Source of the DNA: Calocera cornea HHB12733 | Taxonomy: Eukaryota; Basidiomycota; Dacrymycetes; Dacrymycetales; Dacrymycetaceae | Assembly (NCBI GenBank): GCA_001632435.1 | Contig: KV423955.1 | Span: forward strand, 63,614 to 127,613 | Length of the DNA stretch: 64,000 nt | Direction: 5' to 3' | Shown here: positions 21,077 through 34,903 of the stretch, piece by piece | How positions within the stretch are numbered: position 1 is the stretch's first letter | Layout of the letters: every line of letters begins with the position of its first letter | The notes under the pieces: generated by a model | What the model was told of the DNA's origin: nothing | Seen by the model: only the letters and a program-made list of their open reading frames with translations | Database searches by the model: none | Program-made: the position numbers and the translations under genes

Positions 21077-21470
21077 TCAAGGGAGATGGGAAACAAGATC
21101 AAGGGAGATGGGAGCAAGGCAGTCAGAATACAATCAGAGTAGTCCAAATATATCTTGGCTCAAAATAGTACATTATGAAGGGCAAGAGTAGATTGAGTTC
21201 TTGGCAAAGAGCTTTCAAAAATGAGGGAGACAGGAGATGGGAGATGGAGATGGGAGACAAGAGACAGGAGATAGGAGATGGGAGACAGGCCGGAGATGGA
21301 AGACAGGCAGAATACAGTCAGAATATGGTAGTTGGCAGGGTATGTACCACACTGGCCAGACATATAGGGGGAAAGGCCAATGATGGACGTATATATGCCT
21401 CAATGGCACATGGATCAAAGCCCCCATACTATGAGGGCACACAGTCTAGCAAAGCTGCCAACTAAACCTG
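20575..21470 (+). mobile_element. Non-coding repeat element, copy 2
   Basis: Direct-orientation partner of copy 1. The left part starts with GAGCAAAGCGAGACGGGTTACC, which recurs at 22323. Then come the CACGTGG block, GGAAGCAAATCA units (four), the telomere-like tract at about 20770-20801, the G-rich array, and the same trailing blocks ending with TATGTACCACACTGGCCAGACA near 21340. Similarity to copy 1 is obvious by eye but with indels, so insertion or duplication is not very recent. Confidence 0.6.
20885..21075. repeat. 7-bp G-rich satellite (GGGAGAC), array 2
   Basis: Long, nearly perfect GGGAGAC run with AGGAGAC variants, inside element copy 2 at the position equivalent to array 1. A smaller related array lies at 21225-21305. 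Confidence 0.92.
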
Positions 21471-22114
21471 ACTGAGTCAAAGAGACCAAAGATGAGGGAT
21501 TTGGAGGAGGTTGTGGCTGACAGTAGCCAATAACTAACCAATCGTACCCTTCATAGGTCCAACTAGGAGATACGTGGGACATCAAAGGTAGTTTGGATGA
21601 AGCAAGCAGACTTCGGAGAGAGTTCGGGAGTTCGGAGCGGGAGGACAGATGTGATGACCAGGCTTTCTCACAAGACTATGAAGATTCCTCAGAGATCAGA
21701 TCTAAGGAGAAGCTACCTAAGGTACCAAAGGTTATATACAAAAAGAGTGAACATAGCCTCAGCTTCTCCTGAACACTCCAAAGTGAGACCCAACACTGCC
21801 TGAAGCATTGCCGACCACAGCATTACTCATCCGAACACAGCCAAGTACTGCCCCGCACAGCCGAAAGGTCACAGCCTTGCTTACCCTTACCTAATCCTGT
21901 GCCGAGGTATCCAAAGTCAGTATTTGGTAGACCAAAGATGTTGTCTGAGAGCCGAATATGTCGAAAGTAGTTGAATATCTGTGAACCTGCCAATAATAGC
22001 CGAAGTTAGGGCAAAGTTGGTGTCCCCTGACACATGCACAGTTTTCCTTTTACAGTGAGGACTCTTCCCATTTTAAGTGTCCCATGTATGCAAGACAGAC
22101 AAGCCATGCAAGAT

Positions 22115-22290
22115 ACAAAGGCTACACAAGACAGGCAGAACAGGCAGAACAGGCAGAACAGGGAGGATGGGCAGAATAGGCAGAACAGGAATGACCCACA
22201 AGATGAGCAGGACCGGAAAAATGGGCAGGAAAGGCAGACCCTGTAAGATGGGCAGGACCCACAGGACAGGCAGGCTATGCAAGGCAAGTG
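22115..22290. repeat. Degenerate ACAGGCAGA repeat
   Basis: Units of 9-11 bp (AGACAGGCAG, AACAGGCAGA, GATGGGCAGA). Open frames rich in Asn, Arg and Gln are artefacts of the repeat. The stretch 21480-22110 shows nothing I can identify. Confidence 0.7.
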
Positions 22291-22321
22291 GGGACAGTAT
22301 CTGAACTTCTAGGACCTAATA

Positions 22322-22440
22322 CGATGAGCGAAGCGAGACGGGGGACCCTAGTTAACAGCTATACATGGGACCTTATCAATTGCTTGACGCAATTTCACGT
22401 GGCTTCCTGTGGCGGTGTTGGTGATTCTTATTCTTGACCT
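22322..22440 (+). mobile_element. Partial third copy of the repeat element (left end only)
   Basis: GAGCGAAGCGAGACGGGGGACCCTAGT followed after a gap by TTTCACGTGGCTTCCTGTGGCGGTG matches 20578-20650. No downstream blocks follow, so this is a truncated copy or a solo end. Confidence 0.5.
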
Positions 22441-23048
22441 TCTATCTTCCAGCTTGAATAGCTTTGCCTGCGGATTCGCCAACAGCTCTCGGCGCGGCTG
22501 GCCGGTTTTCCCCGCGTAAATTTAACCCATCAGGCCCGGCCCGCTCAGCGAGAAAGCATGTACCCCCGCGGGTACCCCACAACCCCGCACTGTATGAGAC
22601 AAACACGCGGTCATCCTCCCCAAGTGTTTCTATGTTTGTATGCTGTCTATTTCTGCTTGCTCCGTCTCGGGAAACTGTGATAGGCGACAACTCCGGGATA
22701 CGATGCTGTACAGGACTTCTTGGCCAGAGAGAAGCTAGGAGGAAAGCCCGAGCATACTCCTTTGGTCGTGCGGGCCTCCACGTTTCCCCAATCCCTCCCC
22801 ACGTCCTTTTCGAGGCTTACGCCCGGGAAGGCGTCAGATTCGTTGCTGATCTTCCTGCTTCTTCTGGTTCTCAATGCTCCAGCCTTATGGGTGCCTGATC
22901 CCCGGTCGTATGAGGACGGGCGCTCGTGGCTCTCGTCTCAACTCATGCGACGTCTCGTCTTCTCGGACTTCTGCATACGCGCACTGTCCCCATTTGTCCC
23001 GTCAGCCGAATGCTCCGGATGTTCCGTCTGGAGCAGGCTCCAGCGCAA

Positions 23049-23055
23049 TATAAAA
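23049..23055 (+). promoter_or_regulatory. TATA box of the sugar transporter gene
   Basis: TATAAAA about 85 bp before the start codon at 23140, a normal distance for a regulated fungal gene. The upstream 600 bp has no competing gene. Confidence 0.6.
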
Positions 23056-23139
23056 GGCGAGTAGAAATAGTTTTGTGCAAGGCACGGTCCCTGGACAACT
23101 CTGCACGGTAGCAGTCCCTTCACGCCTCGCTCGCCCATC

Positions 23140-24961
23140 ATGCCTATGCCCAAAACCGGTATCATTATGCTATGGCTGCTTTCGGGCATTGCCATCATCA
23201 ACTCATGTGTCAACGGTTATGATGGATCCATGATGAACGTGAGTGGTCTAGTGTGTACTCTGGAAGACATGGCTGATCCTGGGCACAGGGCATGCAATCC
23301 CTTTCTCAATGGCAAACATGTTCGTGTAGCACGTCACAGCGCGAAGAGCTGTGATACTCAACCTGATTTGCAGATTTCAACACTCCTGACGGACCAACTC
23401 TTGGATTGCTCAATGCCATTTTCAATGCCGGTGGAACTGTCGGAGTCTTCTTTGCACCTGTGCGTCAATTGCAGCGGCGTTGACCAAACCGTCATCTTAC
23501 AGGAACTCCAGTTTGTTACAGACAAACTTGGCAGAAAATGGGGTATTGCGATTGGCTCTGCAATCATCCTCGTCGGTGTAGTGTTGCAGTCCGCAGCCCA
23601 GAGCATACATCAGTTCATTGGTGGTCGCTTCGTCATTGGCTATGGCCTCGCGCTCTCGGGCAACGCTGTGAGTTTGTTGTTCGGGGAGCGCTATGCACAT
23701 ATTGAATGTATTTGCAGGCACCGATCCTGGTAGCAGAGCTCGCTCACCCCGACTTCCGCGGAACGATCACCGGACTGTACAACACCCAGTGGGCTCTGGG
23801 CTCAATCATCGCGGCATGGGTCACCTTCGGCACATTCTCCATCCAGGGCCAAGCGGCATGGCGCATTCCGTCGGCTGTCCAGGCCGCTCCTTCCGTCATT
23901 CTCCTAATCTTCCTGCCATTCATGCCCGAGTCTCCGCGCTGGCTTGTCGACAAGAATCGGTCGGACAAGGCCCGCGAAATTCTTGGCAAGCTGCACGGCA
24001 ACGGTAACCTTGATGATCCGCTTGTCAACCTTGAGATGGAGGAAATCGAGGAGGCCATCCGCTTCGAGCGTGAGCACGAAAAGGTCAGCTACCTCGAGCT
24101 CGTCGCCACGCCTGGCAACCGCTATCGCATGTTCCTCGGTGTAAGCCAATCCATTTCAGTACATGACTTGTACTTACGTTTGAGAAGATCACGGTCGGCC
24201 TGTTCTCCCAGTGGTCCGGAAACGGCCTCATCAGTTACTACCTGTTTAAGGTGTTGGACAACATTGGTATCACCGACTCGAAGACGCAGTTGCTCATCAA
24301 CGGCGGTCTCAGCATCTACTCCTGGATTCTTGCGAACACCGGTGCTTTCATCACCGACCGGATGAACCGCCGACCTCAATTCCTTTCTTCAACTATTGGG
24401 ATGATGTGCAGCTTCGCTGCTCTGACAGCTGCTACCGGCGTCTACAACACAAACGGCAACAGCGCTGCTGGTATCGGTGCGTTGCTCTCTCAGATATGTC
24501 TATACCAGCGCTCACTGCATACATCAACAGCTGTTATTGTCTTGATATTCGTATACAGCGCTGCCTATTCCCTTGCTTGGACAGCTCTTACCTGTCTTTA
24601 CCCGACTGAGATCATGCCCTACCACATCCGCGCCAAGGGTCTTGCTGTCTCCTCGCTGGCTGTCAACCTCGCACTCTTCTTCAACAGCTACGTCAACCCG
24701 ATTGGACTCGACAATATCGGTTGGAAGTACTACTTCGTATATGTTGCGTGGCTGCCGGTGGAGGTCCTCACCATCTTCTTCTTCTACAAGGAGACGAAGG
24801 GCCGGACACTCGAGGAGCTAGCTGTCATCTTCGATGGCGAGGCTGCCGCTGTTGCCGGCAACATTGAAGTGCCGGGGCATGCCGACGAGGAGAAGGCATC
24901 CACTGAGCAGATCGAGAAGAGTTCGTCGGAGCAATTCGAGGTCTCGCCGATCAAGGCGTAG
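23140..24961 (+). CDS. MFS sugar transporter
   Basis: Seven exons (23140-23238, 23289-23319, 23374-23459, 23503-23667, 23718-24140, 24188-24476, 24531-24961) give 507 residues, one of them a 31-nt exon that reads GMQSLSQWQT. Sugar-porter signatures are all there: VNGYDGSMMN in helix 1, DKLGRKWG in the 2-3 loop, PESPRWLVDK before the central loop, TEIMPYHIRAKG in the second half, and YKETKGRTLEELA at the end. Twelve membrane segments are expected. It resembles the fungal lactose-permease/hexose-transporter group; the substrate cannot be told. Converges with the DUF4604 gene, 76 bp apart. Confidence 0.92.
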
Positions 24962-25037
24962 ACGTGCGGTCAGCCTGAGTCTCCACACCGAGCTAGTGTA
25001 GAGGTTGTAGTCGCGTATTGTAATATAACCTGGTTGC

Positions 25038-25786
25038 TTAACCGTCATCATCCTGGAACGACAAGAGTCCCTTCTGTGGCTTCTTCTGCTTCTTGCTCGG
25101 CTTGCTCTCCTTTGCCTTGACCGATTGTGACTCGTCGTCGTCATCCGCACCAATGATCTTGCGTTTCTTCGACGATGCTCCGCCGCCTGTTGAGGCTTTC
25201 TTCGAGGATGAGAAGCTCATAGAGCCGTTGTCCTTTTCAGGCTGCGCCTTTACCGGCGGAGCCGACGATATCGGTTCCCCATCAGTAGGTTGTGCCTTCA
25301 GTAGTGGAGGCAAGCCCTTGGCTGCATTGCTGTCAGTTGCAGTCGTACCATCTCCAGCTGTTATTACGTACCCGCTCTGCGCTCATTCTCCACATCCTCT
25401 GCGCTCAGATGCTTGCCCGTTTTCAGCACAACGATTTGTGGTGCATCGTCTCCCTCGTCGTCTTCATCCCTCCCGTCCGGTCCGGGGCCCCGCTGCCTAT
25501 CCTTCCCAGTCTTGTTGCTGCCCCACTCGCCCTCCTTCGGTCGCTCGGGTATGCCGGGTCGCCTCGGTATGGCTGGTCTTCCATCACCCGACTCCTCCCA
25601 TTCGCCTCCACCGTCCTCGTCGCCGTATGACGGCTCGTCCTCGTCCACCGCCTGACCGGACATGCGCGCCTTCATCTTCTGCAGGAACGAAGGGACGTTG
25701 TCTTGGTACGCCAGCTTGGAAAGCTGGACCCGATTCGGTTCCCGTGCCATCTTGGGATTGGTTTCCGGGGGCTTGGCTTTTCCCAA
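25038..25786 (-). CDS. DUF4604 (KIAA1143-like) protein
   Basis: Two exons separated by a short intron near 25315-25355. The donor GTAATA was chosen because it keeps frame and gives ERRAGTNAAKGLPPLL. Conserved parts are the N-terminal RVQLSKLAYQDNVPSFLQK, a central PQIVVLKTGKHLSAEDV and the C-terminal KGLLSFQDDDG, which matches the layout of the KIAA1143 family. The rest is acidic and Lys-rich. Function is unknown. The start could be at 25786 or at the internal Met of MAREPNR at 25750; the latter fits the family length better. Confidence 0.85.
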
Positions 25787-26462
25787 CCGAGAGATGGTGG
25801 TTTGGAAGGGAGGAGCGCGATGTCAAGCAAGACCCTTGCCTTCAGGGCGTCCCTTTGGTTCGGTTTGGCACGAGACCACTGGCGGTTTACTGAGTCCAGC
25901 TTCGACTGTCGTTCGTCGCTAAACACTACAGTGACACCCAATGTTCATTGCCATATTTTCATCTAGTAATAAAGGACAGCCTCGATGAGCACACGGGTTG
26001 TTCTTAGCGGTCTTGTTAGGTGAAGGTCGGTGCCGAAAGTATAGCCGGTCAACGGCACCAGAACCTTTAAAATGCTCGATTCGTCTGCCCCATGCGTTCT
26101 TTCAAGTCGCGCAACTCTCTACACGGCCTCGCAACAGTTCTTCAGCCGCCTAGCGAGGCTCGTGCAGAGAGGTCTTTACCCGTTCTGGAGGGTCCGGTAG
26201 TTCTGGGCTTCATGACCGATTGGGCTGGTTTGACGCGGCAGAGAGAGATTAGAGTAGGACTTGTTGCGTCTCTGCCTGGGGGAGAAATGGAACAGGCGGC
26301 ATTCTAGACAGTTCATCCGGTCGACTTAATCATGACGGTTTACAACAATCCATTGGCACAGTAACATTGGTATCATTTCCCGTATATCGATCCTCAAGTA
26401 CAGCAGGAAGATTATATGCCAGGGACGAATCTCGTTTGCTCCCGACTCTTCCTCACACTGTC
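25787..26462. other. Intergenic, no gene seen
   Basis: Shared upstream region of the DUF4604 gene (minus) and the BolA gene (plus). Short open frames overlap the DUF4604 N-terminus in other frames. Nothing else identified. Confidence 0.6.
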
Positions 26463-27004
26463 ATGTTCGCTCGCCTTGGCCGGTTGACTCTGCAAAGAAC
26501 AATGGCAACACAAGCACAAAAGGTTTCCGGTGGGCCGGTGGAGCAGTCGATACGGTCAAAGGTAAGCGTGTAAGACGGACGTATGGGTTGCAGTCGCTGA
26601 AGGAACGTAGCTCACAGCTCTGCTTGCACCTACGGCTCTCGACATCCAGAACGACTCTTGGAAGCACCGGCATCATGCGCCCATGAGAGAGATAGGAGGT
26701 GGAGATGGCGAGACACGTATGCACGTTGAGCTGTGTAGCATGCGGCTTTTGCTGACGGGAACGGCAGACTTCGCCGTGCAAGTGGTGTCAACCGAGTTCG
26801 AGGGCAAGGTGCGCCTTGCCTCGTTCTATTCATGTCATCATTCTGACCATGTTAAAGCCCACTATGGCCCGGCATCGGATGATCTATGCTGCCCTGGCGG
26901 AAGAGATGCAGGAAGGGCTACACGCGCTGTCGCTGACAACACGGACTCCTAAGGAAATGGAGAAGCTGGCGGCTCAAGCAGAGGCGGAGGCACCTGCTGC
27001 TTGA
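26463..27004 (+). CDS. BolA-like protein
   Basis: Four exons (26463-26561, 26611-26716, 26768-26808, 26858-27004) give 130 residues. The BolA domain spans about residues 22-120: VEQSIRSKLTALLAP, IQNDSWKHRHHAPMR, THFAVQVVSTEFEGK and RHRMIYAALAEEM followed by HALSLTTRTP. The conserved His of the RHRMIY motif is present. The N-terminal MFARLGRLTLQRTM is basic and uncharged otherwise, consistent with a mitochondrial presequence. BolA1-type proteins act with monothiol glutaredoxins on iron-sulfur cluster handling. Confidence 0.92.
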
Positions 27005-27183
27005 GGCTTCTGCAGCTGCAGGTTGCGATCCACCGAGGCGGAGCGAAAGTGTGTATATTAAAGGTATAATTAACAAGTTTCACTGCATTCGACTTCGTCA
27101 CAGAGACTGCACGCGGAGTTGGGCGTGCGAGGGTCGGCGGGTCCCCCCTTGAGTCAGCAGCAACGGACAGAAAGAAGGTCATA

Positions 27184-27388
27184 GCTGGCCACCCACCAGC
27201 GGCACGTCCTCCCAGTCCCCGCCCTCATCCGGAGCTCTCGCAAGTTCCCGGACCGGCTGCGGTTGACGAGGCGTGCCAAGCGCTCCGAGAGCACTTGATG
27301 GCTGATACGAGATGTCCGAGATGGAGGAGATCGTGGGATCGCCGTTCCTGAACAAACTGTCTGGCCCGGAGGTGCAGGGCTTGGGAGA
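27184..27388 (-). CDS. Possible terminal exon of an unidentified gene
   Basis: On the minus strand, a CCCCCTTAG acceptor near 27390 opens a 68-codon frame that starts SPKPCTSG, contains DPTISSISDISYQPSSALGA and ends DWEDVPLVGGQL then stop. It looks coding. Upstream the same frame is open for about 120 nt before an in-frame TAG that would lie in a 42-nt intron (GTACAC donor). No family recognised. It could be a small unannotated gene between BolA and RRP41, or a relic. Confidence 0.3.
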
Positions 27389-27603
27389 CTAAGGGGGCTG
27401 GTACATTACTCTCATTGTTCTGTAGTGTACGGCGAATAATATTATGCGATCATACTGTGATATCAATCTGTGGTCAGTCATTGGTGCGTCGAGCAAGCGC
27501 TCATGCCGCATCGCGTTGACGAGACAGGCGCGCATGACTCAATTTTGACCAGACAAGGGTCTCTCGACTTTCACTCGTTCTCCCGACCATTTCCTCTGCT
27601 TTC

Positions 27604-28481
27604 ATGGTAGGTCTGTCCTACGCCCATTGTCAGAGTTGCTAATTGCGAAGACAACAGTCCCGATTTGAGCCACTGAACTCCGGCAACCTGCGCTCAGACG
27701 GCCGCCGGCCACTCGAGCTGCGTTCCTTCGAGGCCGAGCTGACGACCCACCCCTCTGCAGACGGCTCAGCCTCGGTCTCTCACGGGCTCACGCAGGTGAC
27801 AGCATGCGTATACGGCCCGCGAGAAGCGAAGAATCGAGGGCTGACGATGCACGATCGGGCGCTGGTGAACGTCGAGGTCAGCGTGGCGCCTTGGGCTGGG
27901 GAGATGCGAAGACTGCGGTCGAGGGGCGACAAGTGCGTCGTGTTGCCTTCCTTCACGGCATCGTGCCCGGCTGACCCTGCTGCAGGCGCACGCTGGAGTT
28001 TGCAGCATCAATAAAATCCACTTTCGAGCCTGTCATACAGACGACACTGTACGCCCGCTCAGAGATCGATATCCACATCCATGTACTGCAACTCGACGGC
28101 GGCCTGCTGCAAGCGTCCATCAACGCCACTACCCTCGCACTGGTCGACGCGGGTGTTCCTATGCTCGACTATGTGTCGTCCCTCTCGGCTGGCTTATATC
28201 ACACAACAGCGATGCTCGATCTGACGAGCGTCGAGGAGAGCGACTTGCCGAGTGTGACGGTGGCCGTGCTGCCGAGGAGCGGGAAAGTGACGCTCGTCAG
28301 TATGGAGACGCGATTACATGTGGATCGATTTGAGGAGATGTTCAAGCTGGCGATGGAAGGTGGGAAGGTGCTGAGAGGGGAGATGGACAGAGTTGTGAGG
28401 GAGAGAACCGCTGCCTTGGCGAGGCAGATGGAAGGTGGGGTGGCACTGAAAGAAGACGATAAGATGGATACCGACCTGTAA
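27604..28481 (+). CDS. RRP41: Exosome core subunit RRP41 (RNase PH fold)
   Basis: Three exons. The first is the start codon alone (27604-27606), then 27658-27932 and 27986-28481; 257 residues. The protein shows the RRP41 plan: LRSDGRRPLELRSF, YGPREA, DRALVNVEVSVAPW, RGDKRTLEFAASIKSTFEPV, SEIDIHIHVLQLDGGLLQASINATTLALVDAGVPM in two pieces, and DLTSVEESDLPSVTVAVLP. It is part of the barrel of the nuclear and cytoplasmic RNA exosome, catalytically inert in eukaryotes. The single-codon first exon is inferred because no in-frame Met precedes SRFEPL; an alternative upstream first exon cannot be excluded. Confidence 0.9.
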
Positions 28482-28742
28482 TTTTGCTCGAGCAACGACT
28501 TCATAACACATCTGGGCGCATCACTGAGACACAGGACAATGTCACTTCTTCACGGAGCTGGGAACACGCTTCACAAGGATGAACATTATTTTACAGATCT
28601 CGCAGAGATCGTCTATGTTCACGTCGAATCTATGACAGGAAACATCAAATGCTACAAGTCACAACGCTGATGTCACGACCTGAGAAGGGTATTAAAGGAA
28701 GCAGTAGAAGGAAGGTGCAGCAGGGTGGACACGCAGAGACGC

Positions 28743-31375
<2,633 letters not shown>

Positions 31376-31871
31376 TTTTGCTTCTATTAGGTATTAGGTG
31401 TGGTAGAAATGCTGAGATCAAGTAGTCTAAGAGTTCTGAGATAGAAGAGTCACCGAGGTCGAGTGTGAGATGGTGGTTGCAGCAAGAGCTGTGTGACTGA
31501 TGAGGGCGTCAAATGCAACCTTGTGCGGGCGCGCCTCGGCTACGACCGGCCCCAGCCTAGGTCTGGGTCTCACCAGAACAAATTTCATTCGGAGGCAAAA
31601 CTGCCTTTGACGGGGCTTGGCTGAGTGGCTATGCAGACTTAGGGCCGGCCGTCGCCATTCAACGGCACGCGGCCAGACTTGTCCCGTTCCGCGGTTGCTG
31701 TTCCCTGTTCTTCTGACCCGTGCCATCCGTCCCCACCTCTCCCACGCTCCCTCCCCTGGCGTGTCTCCACCACCCTCGCTCTGCCGTCGCTCTACACCGT
31801 CTTCTCCAGACAACAGTCGCTCATTTGCACACCAGTCACTCATTTACTTTCTCCATAACCCTCCCATAAAC

Positions 31872-32561
31872 ATGTCTTTCGCAACCGTCCGCCGTATTGC
31901 GCTCTGTACGTCCATTGTTATCGTCGTGTGCTCGATAGCTTCTGACATTGCTCTTTCAGTCGCCGTCATCCTCCTCTCGATCATCGAGCTCGGTATCTCT
32001 GGCAGCATCAAGGACAAGCTGGGCATTGTCACTGGTGTTCTCTCCTTCGTTGCCATTGCCGCATCGTGCGTCCTCTCTGCCCATTGTCCTGAGCGCCCAT
32101 TCACACCTGCTACAGGCTCGTCACCGAGAATGCCGAGACACCTGCCGTCATGAACTGGATCAGTGTCGAGCTGATCTGGACCGGTATTCTTTGGGTTCTG
32201 TGGATCGGTAAGGCTCTATTCCAGCGACTGCTCGAATCCGGCTGACATCGTTTCAGCCACTGCCGCTCTCGGTACTACCCAATCGGGCGGTTGCTCGTCC
32301 TTCTTTCACTACTACCAGGGTGTCTATTGGAGCTACGATGCTACCTACTGCAATCGTTTCCACGTCATCCAGGCCTTCGCCTTCATCAACGCGTTCACCC
32401 TACTCGGCATCTTCATCTGGAACCTGAAGGTTGCCATCAGCGCACATTCCCTCGGCCACACTGGTGTCTGGCGCGCCCCCGCCGCTCTCTACGACCCTCG
32501 CCGCCCGTACGGCAACTCTGGCGCCATGAATGGCAAGGAGGAGCATTCTGAGCAGGTATAA
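31872..32561 (+). CDS. MARVEL-like four-helix membrane protein
   Basis: Four exons (31872-31905, 31960-32065, 32116-32207, 32257-32561) give 178 residues. Four hydrophobic segments are visible: residues about 5-25 (ALFAVILLSIIELGISG), 35-50 (GIVTGVLSFVAIAA), 68-95 (VELIWTGILWVLWIATAAL) and 127-148 (HVIQAFAFINAFTLLGIFIW). The loop between helices 3 and 4 has a conserved-looking Cys pair and aromatic residues (GGCSSFFHYYQGVYW, DATYCNRF). This is the fungal MARVEL/SUR7-like layout, with cytosolic termini. Role unknown; such proteins sit at the plasma membrane or in vesicles. Confidence 0.82.
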
Positions 32562-33341
32562 CCAGTTCCTTGCTCGTCTGTGCCGGAATGCCCGCTATCG
32601 CTGCGCGCGCCTATATCCTCCCTTGGGTCTCGCCTTTTACCTCTTGTGCACCGTCGTCCACAGGTTCCATGTCGGGTTAGGATGTTACGCTTTCTTGCTG
32701 TTGTACACTTCCAACGACCCGCTACCGGGCTTTCTGTACAGACGTAATTTTTCAATGGAAGTCCTGTGTAATTTGTTTCCCCCTTTCCGCCGGTCATGAA
32801 TCACGCCAGCAATCTGGGGCACCAGCACGATTGGGCCACCCCACAGAAAGGAGGCGCCTTCCATCGTGCCCTGGCAACGCGAGCGTTTCCAATGGAAGGT
32901 GAGGGTCCGGAACCAATTTGGCCAAGCCAAACAAACAGGGCAAGCTTCTCCGTCCCTGGATTCGTCATGCGTCCAGACCGAGTTCTGGCCACATTCCCAT
33001 CCATTTGTCGGACCGTATCATCGATTGCTGGGCAGACTTAACATGCTTCAGTTGTCGTACAGTGCAATCGTCGGTCGGTCAAGACTCCAAGCAAGGCGAG
33101 AAGCGCGGTAACGAGGTCGCGTCAACGCGTCGCGTGCCTCGAAAATGCGTCCGGTCGGGTTCCCAGTCGCCTTCTCCACCTCGCCCCCAAGAAAATCACC
33201 ATTCATTCCATTTCTCTCAGCATCGAAAGTCCCGAAAGTGCATAGTACATACAGGTTGGGTATACGAAGGGGTATCAAAGCTACCGCGATAACGATAAGA
33301 AACGGTCCCTGCCCGGTCTATCCAGCATCCCGGCCCGACCC
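32562..33341. other. Intergenic, no gene seen
   Basis: 3' flank of the MARVEL gene and 3' flank of the Ras-like gene (convergent). Several open frames of 60-120 codons exist on both strands but none has a recognisable motif or splice-consistent continuation. Confidence 0.6.
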
Positions 33342-34287
33342 TCACATGATCAAGCAGCCCTTCTTCTCCTTTTTGTCCTTCTTCCCTCTGCCTCCCTTCC
33401 GCCCCTTGGGCGGATTTTCTGCTAGCTGCTCTGCTGCTGAGGCCACCAACAGCTCGGTGAGATGCTGAAACGGCGCGTCCACACTTATGTTGTACTTCGC
33501 CGACGTCTCGAAGTACGACAGCTTCCACGCGACGGCCTGCTTCTCTAGCTTCTCTCGCGAGAGAGTCCGCTCCTTCTCGAGATCACACTTGGTTCCAACC
33601 AAACAGACGGGCGACTGGATCATCGAATCAGCCGCCCGTGGCTGATTAGGGATGCGCCCAATCTCACCTTGAAACGGCGACCAGTGCGCGCTCGCTCCGC
33701 GGACTCCCAGTTGCGAAGCTGTTTATAGAGCGGCTCGAGCGCTTTCAACGTCTCATAGTCATCCAACCTGTTCGACATCGCCGCTTCCGTCAGCGCTTAC
33801 AATCCGGGACGAACCTCGGCCACTCGACTCACGCGAACGCAAGAATATACCCGCTGTTAGGCTGATGGACCCGATGAGCCCTGCCTCTTCCAAGTATACA
33901 TGGAAAGTCTCACCTTGAGATACATGTCCGACGTCACTGCAAGAAACGAGTCAATGCCAGCGGTGTCCACGAGTTGCATCTAATCAGCTTGAATCAGTTG
34001 TTCAGGAAGATGGTCTATTCGCTTACGCGGGTAGGTTGCCCGTTGACAAGGATGGTCTTTTCATATGCCTCCTCGACTAGGGTGCGTTAGCTCGATTTCC
34101 AGAGCCATTCTTGTCTGCTTACTCGTGGGATCATAGTTTTCTTCATAGGTTCCTTTGATGTACCGAATGCTCAGACATGACTTCCCGATTCCGCCAGCTG
34201 TCAAGCCGGGTTAGGATCGCCGAGATCCGCGTTGATTATCAGTAACATACCTCCGAGCACCACGACACGAGGCTCGGAATCATCCAT
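33342..34287 (-). CDS. Ras-superfamily GTPase with Ile in place of Gln61
   Basis: Seven exons (34287-34251, 34197-34123, 34076-34027, 33979-33914, 33861-33833, 33767-33668, 33614-33342) give 209 residues. P-loop GAGGIGKS, switch I DPTIEEAYEK, G3 DTAGIDSF, G4 GTKCDLE and G5 ETSAKYN are all seen. A polybasic tail (KGRKGGRGKKDKKEKK) ends in a CaaX box CLIM, so farnesylation and membrane anchoring are expected. The residue at the catalytic Gln61 place is Ile, and a segment of about 10 extra residues lies before G4. Subfamily is near Ras/Rap/Rsr1 but not settled. Target unknown. Confidence 0.87.
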
Positions 34288-34903
34288 GGGCGCGAGCGAT
34301 AGTCGGGGTTCAAGGGCACGATTGTTGGGAGGGCGTGTGCTGAGATAGCAGGACCATTGTTAAATATATGTCGAGTGGACAATGGGTGTGGGTGGCACAC
34401 GGCAATCAGGACCTCGTGTGGGCATCCCCCGCACGGCCAGTCACCTCGGGCTACGCGCGTTAATGGCCGGCCGTGCGTGTGTGGGATGGGAAGCGCACCG
34501 CTCGCAGGTATTAGCCTGATGGTAGGCGGCGCGAATGGGACAGTTGTGTCCCCAAGACTTATGGAGATTTGCCCTGCGCCTCCCCGCACATCCCATTGCG
34601 ACTTTTGGCGCCGCGGAACAGGCCGGTGCCAGCGCACGCCGCCTCATTGCTCCGGTGCGCCTCACAGCTCAGGGTTCTTCCCCTCCCACAACCTCGCGGC
34701 ACGTTCGATTTACACCACTTTTCTCAATTCACCGTCGCGACTACAAAGGTTCCTATCAGGCTGAAAGGCTATCTGTGAGCTAATATCGCTTCCTCCGAGG
34801 ATTCGCGGAGAACGTCACGCGCCATCTGTGCCGTCCCCGGACTATATTGTGGCTCTTAAACCCCTCCGGCCGCTTGCCTTCAAACCTTCTGTCTGCGAGA
34901 ATC
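34288..34903. other. Divergent intergenic region, no gene seen
   Basis: Lies between the start of the Ras-like gene and the start of the cyclophilin gene, so it holds both promoters. Long overlapping frames on both strands (34357-34764 and others) lack motifs and coincide with GC-rich composition. Confidence 0.6.

Noticed and set aside
22034..22246. Asn/Gln/Arg-rich frame
   Set aside because: It follows a degenerate ACAGGCAGA repeat.
34357..34764. Plus-strand 135-codon frame between the Ras-like and cyclophilin genes
   Set aside because: It overlaps the shared promoter region, competes with several equally long frames and lacks any motif.
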